Part shown: one piece after another, positions 21,405-31,021 of the stretch
How positions within the stretch are numbered: position 1 is the stretch's first letter
Layout of the letters: the number at the start of each line of letters is the position of its first letter
Source of the DNA: Symbiodinium natans
Taxonomy: Eukaryota > Sar > Dinophyceae > Suessiales > Symbiodiniaceae
Length of the DNA stretch: 64,000 bases
Reading direction: 5' to 3'
NCBI GenBank assembly: GCA_905221605.1
Contig: CAJNDS010000602.1
Location: 188,001 to 252,000, forward strand
Made by a program: the position numbers and the translations under genes
The notes under the pieces: generated by a model
The model's input: only the letters and a program-made list of their open reading frames with translations
The model's database searches: none
Told to the model about the DNA's origin: nothing

Positions 21405-21690
21405 CTTAGAGAAAATGCTCTTCGAAGCAACCGCCCCATCCGTGGCATGCAAGAAGCTGAAGCAACCCAGCGGAGTTTCTAAGGCTGAGCAACAAGTCGC
21501 TGGTGACCAAAATCCATCCAGCCGCCTCAGCCTCCGAAGCTCCTCAAGCCCCTCCGGGGCTTTGGGAGATGCCGCTCCCCCGGCCGCAAGCGGGGCTGCC
21601 GCCGGACTTGATGTACGGCCCACCGCCCGGGATGGCGGAGTCTCGGGCCGTTTGAGCATGTCTTTCCGAGCTGCTCTTCGGGCTTTAGGG
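21405..21690 (+). CDS. Ser/Ala-rich exon following the Lys-rich segment
   Basis: Starts after TTTTGCAG. The open frame includes SVACKKLKQPSGVSKAEQQV and a low-complexity Ser/Pro/Ala tail that runs into a G-rich telomeric block at about 21685. Probably the same gene as 20785-21360. The donor is not resolved. Confidence 0.42.
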
Positions 21691-21787
21691 TTTAGGGTTT
21701 GGGGTTTAGGGTTTAGGGTTTGGGGTTTAGGGTTTGGGGTTTGGGGTTTGGGGTTTAGGGTTTAGGGTTTAGGGTCTGGGGCCCCAG

Positions 21788-22378
21788 GCCACAGACATGG
21801 TCCAGAAGGAAGAGCCTACTGCAAAGAGGGGGCGAGGCGCCTCTCCCCAGAAGCTTGGGTAGCCCAGTGGTTGCCCTTTTCCCTTTGTTGGGGTTTAGGG
21901 TTTAGGGTTTAGGGTTTAGGGGTTAGGGGTTAGGGGTTAGGGGTTTAGGGTTTAGGAGTAACCTACCTCAAAAAGGGTGCCCTTATCATAATATGGGTAC
22001 TGGGCTACCAAGGAAGGCTCCAGCCAGCAAGCGAGCCCGCCGCTTCAGCGTGGCCACGAGGAGACTCTTGGACAAGGCCCGTTTGGATATGAAACCCTAA
22101 ACCCCAAACCCTAGACCCTAGACCCTAGACCCTAAACCCTAAACCCTAAACCCTAAACCCTAAACCCTAAACCCTAAACCCTAAACCCTAAACCCTAAAC
22201 CCTAACCCTAAACCCTAAACCCTAAACCCTAACCCTAAACCCTAAACCCTAGACCCTAATCCCTAAACCCTAAACCCTAAACCCCAAAGCCCGCCAGGCG
22301 CTGGCGCCACGCCGCTCCAGCTCCGCACGGGGTTCCAGGAGCTGGGAAGCATCCGTCTAACGCTCCAAAAAGAAGAAG
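21788..22378 (+). CDS. Three basic exons, probably the same gene
   Basis: Exon 21788-21858 (after CCCCAG) reads ATDMVQKEEPTAKRGRGASP. Exon 22013-22092 (after CCAAG) includes KRARRFSVATRRLLDKARLD. Exon 22315-22378 is Arg/Pro-rich and ends PKRRR. Clusters of Lys/Arg resemble nuclear localisation signals, so a nuclear protein is plausible. Telomeric arrays separate the exons. Confidence 0.42.
22097..22285. repeat. CCCTAAA array
   Basis: About 26 units with a few CCCTAGA and CCCTAA variants. Confidence 0.96.
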
Positions 22379-23184
22379 GGCTTAGGGTTTGGGGTTGAAG
22401 GTTTGGGGTTTAGGGTTTAGGGTCCAGGGTTTAGGAAAAGGGCTTAGGTTTTGGGTTTACGGTTTAGGGTTGAGGGTTAAAGGTTGAGGGGTGACGGATG
22501 AGGGCATGGGCTAATCTTAGCTGCAAGATATTGCGAACGGGTGATCCTTGCCTTTTACCTTTCAGCATTGGCAGTGGTAAGTCAGCCCCTTTGAAGCCCC
22601 CCCCCCCCCCCCCCCCCCCCCCCCACCTTTTCTGACCACCCAAAAGCCATAAACATCACCCTTAAAAGCCCCCAAAACCCTGAAAACAGACCTTAAAAGT
22701 CCTAAAGCCCTAAACCCCAGTCCCAAACCCTAAACCCTAAGCCCTAAACCCTAAATCCTGATAAAACCCTTCAAGCCCCATCACCCCAACAAAATCGTGC
22801 AGGCTCCATGTCACAGCCCCTGTCCACACCAACTACAGGGTTATTCGGGTTTAGGGCTTAGGGTTTAGGGTTTAGGGTACACTAACCACAGGGTTATTGG
22901 GGTTTAAAAGCTGTTTTCGGGTCTTCAAGGGGGCAGGGGTTTCACCGGGTTTTATTGCGCTTCAAGAGGTTTTAGAGGGGTTTGTGGGGTTTCTAGGGTT
23001 TATAGCCGTTTATAGGGTTCCGAGACCCCCGAAACCCCCTCAAAGCCAAGTGACTAACCAACAGAACGCCAGACCCATCCCGCAGGATAAGCCCCTATAA
23101 AGCCCTAAACCCTGCCTAAGCCCTAAACCCGATACCCAAAACCCTAGCCTGCAAAGCCCTAAGCCCTACACCCTAAACTGTATA

Positions 23185-23465
23185 CTCCCTAAACCCTAAA
23201 CCCTAAACCCTAAACCCTAAACCCTAAACCCTAAACCCTAAACCCTAAACCCTAAACCCTAAACCCTAAACCCTAAACCCTAAACCCTAAACCCTAAACC
23301 CTAAACCCTAAACCCTAAACCCTAAACAAAACCCTAAACCCTAAACCCTAAACCCTAAACCCTAAACCCTAAACCCTAAACCCTAAACCCTAAACCCTAA
23401 ACCCTAAACCCTAAACCCTAAATCCAACCCTAAACCCTCAACCTTAGACCCTAAACCCTAAACCC
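23185..23465. repeat. Long CCCTAAA array
   Basis: About 38 units with a single AAACAAAACCC break near 23326. It lies upstream of the first helicase exon. Confidence 0.97.
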
Positions 23466-23506
23466 TAAGCCCTACAACCTTCAGCCTATAGACCCCCGAG
23501 CCCCAG

Positions 23507-26500
23507 CTCCAAGTGAGCCCTGCGACCCAGCCAGTGGAGGTGAAAATCGTGCAGAGATACGTCCTGCAGCTCCTGGCAGGCCACGGGCGTTAGGTCGGTT
23601 TAGGGTTTCGGGTTTAGGGTTTGGGGTTTAGAGTTTAGGGTTTAGGGTTTAGGGTTTAGGGGGAGCTTTTGGCTGACAAAGATGGGAGTTGATGAGGGCT
23701 TCGGAGGCATCCTGGGGGCATCGCATGCGTTCGGAGCGCGATCATTCCCTTCTCGGTGTCAAAGTGCGCATCTGATTTTTGAGCGGGTTGGCCAAGCGCC
23801 CCCAAGCACAAAACCCTAAGGCCCTTGAGACCTAAGCTGTAAACCGCACCCGAAACCCTAAACCCTGCACCCTAAACCCTAAACCCTAAACCCTAAACCC
23901 TAAACCTTCAAAGCCACAACTCGGCAGTTGAAGACATGGCTCTGGAGCCTCGAGACATCGGCATCATCACCCCGTATGCCCGGCAGGCCTGCCTCTTAAA
24001 CGGTGAAGGAGGTGTTTAGGATTAGGGTTTAGGGTTTAGGGTTTAGGGTTTAGGGTTCAGGGTTCAGGGGTTCAGGGTTCAGGGTTCAGGGTTTAGGGTT
24101 TAGGGTTTAGGGTAGGGGTTTAAGGGGTTTACAGGGTTTAAGTGGTTTAAGGGGTTTTAGGTGTTTTAGGGGCTCAAGGTCTTTAGCATTTCGGGTGTAG
24201 AGGGGTTTAAGGGGTTTAGGGGCGTTGAGGGGGTTGAGGTGTTTAAGGTGTTTAGGGTTTCGGGTTTAGTCGGTTGAAGGGGTTTAACAGGGTCGGTTAT
24301 AGGGTTTAACGGTTTAGGGTTGAGGTTCTTGGGATAAATGGTTAAGGGTTTATGGTTTGGGGTTTGCGGTTCATGGTTGAGGGTTTAATGTGTCAGGATT
24401 TAGGGTTGAGATGCCTAGGGTTTGGAGGTTGCACGGGTCCGGGGATGTTGGTGCTTAGCGGTATTCAGGTTTTGGGGTTTAAGCATGTGTGGTCGAAAGA
24501 GCCCACCCCTGAAACTCTTGACCCAAACACCACAAGTCCCCAAAACACCTATATCCTCGGACTGAAAACGTTAAACCCGAAGCCCTACACCCTACACCCT
24601 ACACCCTACACCCTACACCCTACACCCTACACCCTACACCCTAAACCCTAAACCCTAAACCCTAAACCCTAAACCCTAAACCCTAAACCCTAAACCCTAA
24701 ACCCTAAACCCTAAACCCTAAACCCTAAACCCTAAACCCTAAACCCTCACCCCCGCCCAAGAGAGGTGCAAGTGTTGCAGCGCGAGTTCGAGGCTGCCGG
24801 CCTCCTCCTCAGCTAGGACAGGTCGGGTTCCAGGCTTTAGGGGTTCAGGGGTTTAGGGTTTAGGGTTTGGGGTTTAGGGTTGGGGGTTGTAGGTTTAGGG
24901 TTTAGGGTTTAGGGTTTAGGGTTTGGCCTCCGAGGTGGTTTTTCTTTGCGAAGATGTGCGGGCTCGGGCTTCGGGGTTCAGGGTTGAAGATCTCCTTACG
25001 TGCCCTCAGGGTTTAGGGTTTAGGGTTTAGGGTTTAGGGTTTAGGGTTTAGGGTTTAGGCCCCTGAGCTTCAGGTACTCGTACCTGGATTCAACTCCCAA
25101 CCTTCAACCCCAGGCCCTCAAGCCCTCAACCCTAAACAATAAAACGTTTTGGTGGGCACGGGAAAGTAGCAAATTCTGTAAAATCCCAGAAATTATTATA
25201 ACCTTCTTCAATTACAGTGGTGTCGTAGTTTTTGAGCCCCCCTCGACAGTAGGAGTTGGCTTGTTTTTCTCGAGCTGGCGGAGTTCTTAAGCGCGAGTAG
25301 ATGTTCCCTTTATACTAGCAGTCCTTACTGGGGATTCTCGTACCCGGTCGTACCCCCTCCATCATGATCCCTAGTAAGGACTGTTAGTATAAGGCGGAAC
25401 ATCCCAAGTCCTACCACACGAAACCCTAAACCCTAAACCCTAAACCCTAAACCCTAAACCCTAAACCCTAAACCCTAAACCCTAAACCCTAAACCCTAAA
25501 CCCTAAACCCTAAACCCTAAACCCTAAGCTTCCTAAATCCTAAACCCTAAAATCCAAAACCCTAAACCCCAAACCCAAAACCCAAAACCCTAAACCCTAA
25601 ACCCTAAACCCTAAACCCTAAACCCTAAACCCTAAACCCTAAACCCTAAACCCTAAACCCTAAACCCTAAACCCTAAACCCTAAACCCTAGCCCTAGCAC
25701 GCCCAAGGCCGAAACCTCTCGGAGATTGAAGTGGGTACCACGGAGCACTTCCAGGGCCAGGACTGAGAATGAAGTTGCTTGGAAGGCTTCGGGGTTTAGG
25801 GTATGGGGTTTAGGGTTTAGGGCTCGGGGTTTAGGGTTTAGGGTCTGGCGGTGCCGCACCCTGAGGTGAGATCTACAAGCCACGGCACCTTGTGTACTTA
25901 GAATACCCTTCTGCGAGCCTTACGCAACAAAAGTGCACATAATCTCCCTAAACCCCCCCAAACTTAAGCTCTAAACCCGAAACCCTAAACCTTAAGCCCC
26001 AGACCTACAAAAGGGCACTCGAGTAGCCAGGTGCAGCCAGAAAGGCTAGGGTTTCGGGTGGTTGCAGGCTTCATGCTTAGGGTTCAGGGCTTGCTTGTCT
26101 CAAATCCTAATTCCTAAACCCCAGTCCCAAAACCCGAAAGCCAAAGATTGTCCAGATTGTTTTTGTAGCAGAAGAAACCTTTCTCCCCAGAGGCTATCAA
26201 GGTCTCTGTTTGCGAAGGACAGCTCTGAAAGGTTTTTGCTTTACTTCCTTGCATAAAATCCCCTAAACTATACCAGACTAAACTCAACTGTAAACTTGAC
26301 TAAGCCCTAGACCTTAGCCCCCATAGACCCTAAACCCTCAACCTTAAGCCCTCAACCCTAACCTTAAACCCTAAACCCTAAACCCGAAACCCGAAACCCG
26401 AAACCCTAAACCCTAAACCCTAAACCCTAAACCCTAAGCCCGAAGCCCTAAACCCTAAACCCTAGCCCTAAACCCGAAACCCTAGCCCTAAACCCTAAAC

Positions 26501-28820
26501 TAGACGCATTGACCTCGCAGGAGCGCACCTTGATCATCCTCTCCTCTGTGCGCTCTGGCGCGCGACAGCAGGAGTGCTCTCCGATGGTTTAGGGTTTAGG
26601 GTTTAGGGTTTGGGGTTTAGGGTTTAGGGTTTAGGTTTTGGGGTGTAGGTTTTAGGCTTTAACTTGGGTTTAGGGTTTAGGGTTTGGTTGATGATGGGTT
26701 CTGCATCTGAGTGGTTCACCCGCAGGTTTCGAGCTTGGGGAGGTTCCGCATTTTGGGGACTGCTGGTTGGGGGCATTTGGGTCTTTAGGGTTTTCGGGGT
26801 TTAGGCTTAGGAAGCCCCCCAGCAGGCAAAAACAGCCGGGGCCCCCCCCCCCCCACCCCCCCTAAAAATCCCAAAGTCCACCCTGAAACTTGGGGTACCT
26901 TATTGGGGTCCTTCTTCTAGGAGGATCCTACCGTTCGGGGGATTACATTAGGGGCCCCTTATTTTTCGCAAGCCCCCATATCCCAACCCCGAAGCTCAAA
27001 CCGCTAAAGCCCGAAGTCCTAAATCCCTGAACCCTGTGAGCGCTGGCGTGGAGGAGCTTGCGGCAGGCGCTGCTCTTCTCGTTTGTCTGGTTCAGAGGTG
27101 ACGGGTGGTCTAGGGGCGTTCGCGGCATTCCGAAATCCCAAGCCCTAAGCCCTAAGCCCTAAGCCCTAAACCCTAAACCCTCAACCCTAAACCCTAAACC
27201 TTGAACCCTAAACCCTAAACCCTAAACCCTAAACCCTAAACCCTAAACCCTAAACCCTAAACCCTAAACCCTAAACCCTAAACCCTAAACCCTAAGCCCT
27301 AAGCCCTTAACCCTAAACCCTTGACCCTGGGCTTGCTAGGGACTGAGTAGCTGAGTGAGCACACTTTACACTTTTTGGGATGCTATAATCCCCGATAAAA
27401 AAGCTGAAAGTGTGCACTTATTAGGGTCTTTAAGAGCTCAGCAACTAGCTGGGCTTTGGAGTACTATACTTTAATGCATTTTTTGGTTTTGGGTTCCCAT
27501 TGTAGCTACCTATACCCAAAAAGTATATACTTATTTTCCTGGGTCTACTCCAGAGGTCGGCTAAGGGGAGGATGTCGGAGCGGTGTTTGGGGGCTCTCGG
27601 GCTGAGAGTTAGGGCGATGAAGGGTTGAGGGTCTAGAGTTTGTGGGTTTAGGATATTTTTTAGGATTAGGGTTTAGGGTTTGGGGTTTAGGGTTTAGGGT
27701 TTAGGGTTTAGAGTTTCGGGTTCAGGGCCTCAGAGCTTTGTAGGGTTTAGCCTCTGGAGCTTGGATTCACCGTCGAGGCCGCGTGGTGCTTTGCCGGCAG
27801 CTTTCGCGCAGCAAGCATGCAGCGAGCTTGCAGCCCTCAGACCAAGCCACGCCATAGAGACACCACCCTAAACCCTAACCCTGAACCCTGAACCCAAAAC
27901 CCTAAACCCTAAACCCCAAACCCTAACCCCTAAACCCTAAACCCCCAAACCATCCCCAAACCTCCTTGGAATAAGGGCAACCCAACCCCTAAACACAGGG
28001 ACAATTAGTGAAGTAGTGCTTTGGGGCTGAAGCTTGGGGGGGTTGGGGGTGAACCAAGGCTAGCCAGGAGATCAGGGGTTAGGGTTCAGGGTGCACCAAG
28101 CCGCCGTGATTTTCGGAAAATTTTGGGGTTTGGGGTTGAGGGTTGAGGGTGTTGAAGTCTTAGCCCACACCCTACAGCCTATATACAGCCTAAACCCCAA
28201 ACCCTGAAGCCTGAACCCTAAATACCGGGTTAAGCCGTCGAAGTGACGCCATGGGTGTTCAGAGCCACGACGGCTACGTGCGCCCGCGCGGTCATGCGGA
28301 CTTGTCCGAATGTTCGGTTAGGGATTAGGGCTTAGGGTTTAGGGGAATTCGGGATTTCAAGTGTAGAGCGCAGAGGTATTGGAGTTGAGAGTTAGGGCTC
28401 GTGGTGTGAGGCATTCTGGTCAACCTAAGCCCTGAACCCTAAACCCTGAAAACCCTCGAGTTTCCAGAGGGTTCAAAACGGCCCAGAAAGTCTGAGCTTT
28501 AGGGTTTAGGGGGAAAATCTTAGGGTTTGCTTGGCCGATTTGGACGAACATCAGAAGGCTTACACACGAGGATAAAGGGTCTAAGGGACTCAGGGGCTTT
28601 TAGGGTTTCAGAGTTTAAGGGCCGCCCTGAGTCGAGGTTGAGGCTTGTATGGTGTGGGCTGTGCCGCAGGTCCCAGTAGATCCTCAAACGGACGTTGTGC
28701 CTGAAGTCGACATGATAAGAGGCCGGGGGGTTCAGGGGTTAGGGTTTAGGGTTTAGGGCCCTAAGCCCCAAGCCCCACATTGAGGTGGACATCAAGTACG
28801 ACACGGAGGAGGCCGGATGA
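23507..28820 (+). CDS. SF1B RNA/DNA helicase (UPF1/MOV10-like), C-terminal part
   Basis: Exons 23507-23579, 23938-23986, 24766-~24813, 25708-25760 and 26521-26586 join to the RecA-like domain 2 of UPF1/MOV10-type helicases. QPVEVKIVQRYVLQLLA precedes EPRDIGIITPYARQ, then VQVLQREFEAAG, then EIEVGTTEHFQGQ joined to ERTLIILSSVRS. These match the IGIITPY-x-x-Q, VGTxExFQGQE and (I)-I-L-S-x-VRS blocks (motifs V and neighbours). Likely 3'-terminal exons are 28670-28721 (VPVDPQTDVVPEVDMIR) and about 28773-28820 (IEVDIKYDTEEAG, then TGA). Donors: GC at 23580 and 23987, GA at 25761, and GTTTAGGG at 26587. The Walker A/B half and the NVALTRAK-like block were not found, so the gene is incomplete here or has exons I missed. 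Confidence 0.7.
24580..24750. repeat. CCCTACA to CCCTAAA array in a helicase intron
   Basis: Eight CCCTACA units followed by about 15 CCCTAAA. The same intron begins with a long G-rich part (24010-24400). Confidence 0.95.
25305..25408. repeat. Hairpin MITE, family C, copy 1
   Basis: An inverted repeat with ends ATGTTCCCTTTATACTAGCA and the complementary TAGTATAAGGCGGAACAT; the inner arms AGTCCTTACTGGGGAT and ATCCCTAGTAAGGACT also pair. It lies in a helicase intron. Relatives at 33862, 36069 and 42613. Confidence 0.72.
25422..25690. repeat. CCCTAAA array
   Basis: About 35 units in two parts with a degenerate middle (25528-25590). It directly precedes the helicase exon at 25708. Confidence 0.96.
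27130..27310. repeat. CCCTAAA/CCCTAAG array
   Basis: About 25 units, with CCCTAAG variants at both ends. Confidence 0.95.
27354..27419. repeat. Hairpin element with GTGCACACTTT-like ends
   Basis: GAGCACACTTTACACTTTTT and AAAAAAGCTGAAAGTGTGC form an imperfect inverted repeat around a short loop. Probably a small MITE-like insert in the helicase intron region. Confidence 0.5.
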
Positions 28821-28944
28821 CGAAACAAAGCCGCAACCAAGATCCTGGACGCTAAACATTAAAGCCCCAAACCGTAGGCCCTGAACCCTGAAAATCGAAA
28901 GCCCTGACGCCCTAAACCCTGAAACGTTGAAACCCTAAGCCCTT

Positions 28945-29075
28945 AGACGTCGAAACCCTAAACCCTAAACCCTAAACCCTAAACCCTAAACCCTAAACCC
29001 TAAACCCTAAACCCTAAACCCTAAACCCCAAACCCCAAACCCTAAACCCTAAACCCTAAACCCTAAACCCCTAAA
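28945..29075. repeat. CCCTAAA array downstream of the helicase
   Basis: About 18 units. Confidence 0.95.
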
Positions 29076-29419
29076 CCCTCAACCCGCAAGCTTTAGAAAC
29101 CCAAGGCCCTTAAACCCCAAGCTGCTTACACTCCTCAAAGATCAGCCCCAGGCCCTAAACCCTCTGCCTTGAGGGCTTGGGGCTTACCCCAAACCCTAAT
29201 TCCTAAACCCTAAACTAAGTGAGGGGTCGCTTCCGTCGAGCGACAGACCCCGAACGCTCGGCCGAGGGCCTTTCAGCCCGAGCGCCCAAGCGAAAAGAGA
29301 AACGGAAAAGGTGAGGGTTAAGCCTCACCGTCTGTCCTGGACAGGCCAACGGACATCGGCCTTTTTTACGACAACGTCAGTACTCGGCTAAGGGATTGGA
29401 ATTCGTTTCAGTTTTGGGT

Positions 29420-29545
29420 TCAGGGTTTGCCGGGCCCCCCCCCCGGACCCCCCCCGGGCCCCCCCCCAGGGCCCCCCCCCAGACCCCCGTCCGGGCCCGG
29501 GCCCCCCATCGGACCCCCCCCCCCAAAAGGGCCCCCAGCCAAGGG
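29420..29545. repeat. C-run and GGG-interrupted low-complexity block
   Basis: Runs of 6 to 10 C separated by GG or GGG (29427-29525). The Pro-rich and Gly-rich frames here are repeat translations, not genes. Confidence 0.8.
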
Positions 29546-29599
29546 CCTTCAGGGTTGGAGGAAGGCCCCCCGCGCCAAAGGGCCCCTGGCCAAGAGAAA

Positions 29600-30560
29600 A
29601 AGGTTTTTTTTTTTCAAACTGGAATGGATGGTTTTGCGCGCCCCTCCATTGTACACCAAAAGCGCCAGGAAAGCCCAGGAAGCCCCCAAGAGGCGCCAAG
29701 AGCCACCAAAAGGCTTCAAAAGCTTAAAAGGCCCCCTAAGAGAAGGGGGACCACAAGATTTGTCCGTGCCCGCAATGAAAAATGCGATTTTTGAGTATTG
29801 AAGATGATTTTAGGCACCCCTGCCCGCAATGAAAAATGTTATTTTTTAGGACTGAACTCGATGGTTTTGGGCACGGACCAGGAAAGCCCAGGAACCCTCA
29901 AATCAGCAAGGGCCTCTACGGGCCCTGACGTGCCCAAGGCCCGAAAAGGGCCGAGTACCCCGAACCCCAGCTTAAACCCTAACACCGCAAAACCCTGCGA
30001 AGGCCTTCAGGCAAATAAGGGCCTCTACGGGCCCTAACGTGCCGAAGGCCCGAAAAGGGCCGAGGCTACCCCGAACCCCAGCTTAAACTCTAGCGATTGA
30101 AATACGCATTGGCGAAAAAAGCTAATAGGTTCCCTGACCTTCAAATGAATAAAGCCTCTACGGCCCCTGACACGCCGAAGGTCCGAACAGGGCGAGAGAC
30201 CCCAAGAGCCACCAAAAGGCTTCAAAAGGCTTCAAAAGGCCCCTAAAAGAAGGGGACCCCAGGATGCCCGTACCCGCAATGAAAACTGCGATTTTTTGGT
30301 ACTGAAATCGATGGTTTTGGGCACCCCTTCATTTTACCCCGGAAGGGCCAGGAAAGCCCCCAGGAAGCCCCCAAAAGGCCCCCAGAGCCACCAAAAGGCC
30401 TGAGGACCTTAAAGAAGGGGAATCCAGGAGCAGGCACAAAGGGTTTCCCTGACCTTCAAAGAAATGAGGGCCTCTACGGGCCCTGACACGCCGCAGGCCC
30501 GAAAAGGGCCGAGGCTACCCCCAACCCCAGCTTAAACCCTAACAGCGCAACTTTAAAAAC
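29600..30560. repeat. Local composite satellite
   Basis: Two modules recur. Module 1 has CCCGCAATGAAAA, then TGCGATTTTT, and GATGGTTTTGGGCAC (29773, 29820, 30270, with a diverged version at 29600). Module 2 has GGGCCTCTACGGGCCCTGAC, then GAAGGCCCGAAAAGGGCCGA and CCCCGAACCCCAGCTTAAAC (29907, 30018, 30145, 30469). Both contain short palindromes. The region lies between the helicase and UxaA-family genes. No credible gene. Confidence 0.8.
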
Positions 30561-30639
30561 ATCAAAGCAAGCATCAGGGCACAAGAAAATAAATTCCATA
30601 AACCCTAAACCCTAATAGAGTATAGTTTGGGTGGCCGGG

Positions 30640-30720
30640 GTGGGTTGACGGGCAACGCGAGCGCGCGGCCCGGGGTGTTTCACACCCGAGCGCGCGCCCT
30701 CCCCTGACACACCCTAAACC
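30640..30720. other. GC-rich inverted repeat
   Basis: CGGGGTGTTTCACACCCG is a short perfect hairpin inside GCGAGCGCGCGGC and CGAGCGCGCGCC flanks. It is close upstream of the first UxaA-gene exon. Its role is unknown. Confidence 0.5.
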
Positions 30721-30729
30721 CTAAACCCT

Positions 30730-31000
30730 AAACCCCAAACCCTGAACCCTGAACCCTGAACCCTGAACCCTGAACCCTGAACCCTGAACCCTGAACCCTA
30801 AACCCTAAACCCTGAGCCCTAAGCCCTAAACCCTAAACCTCAGGGTCCATAAGTCGCCTAGCAGCCTATTCTTGAGGACCATGAACCCTAGACCCTAGAC
30901 TCTAGACCCTAGACCCTAGACCCTAGACCCTAGACCCTAAACCCTAAACCCTAAACCCTAAACCCTAAACCCTAGACCCTAAACCCGAAAACCCGAAGAC
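30730..31000. repeat. CCCTGAA and CCCTAGA variant blocks
   Basis: About 9 CCCTGAA units (30735-30800) and a run of CCCTAGA (30885-30940), each locally uniform, within CCCTAAA. Confidence 0.9.
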
Positions 31001-31021
31001 CCTAAAACCTAAAGCCGGAAG

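Noticed and set aside
22555-22590. P-loop-like peptide SIGSGKSA as the missing Walker A
   Set aside because: It is only eight codons, lacks the first glycine of GxxxxGK, and overlaps a good acceptor-donor pair (TTTCAG ... GTAAGT), so it is more likely a micro-exon or chance.
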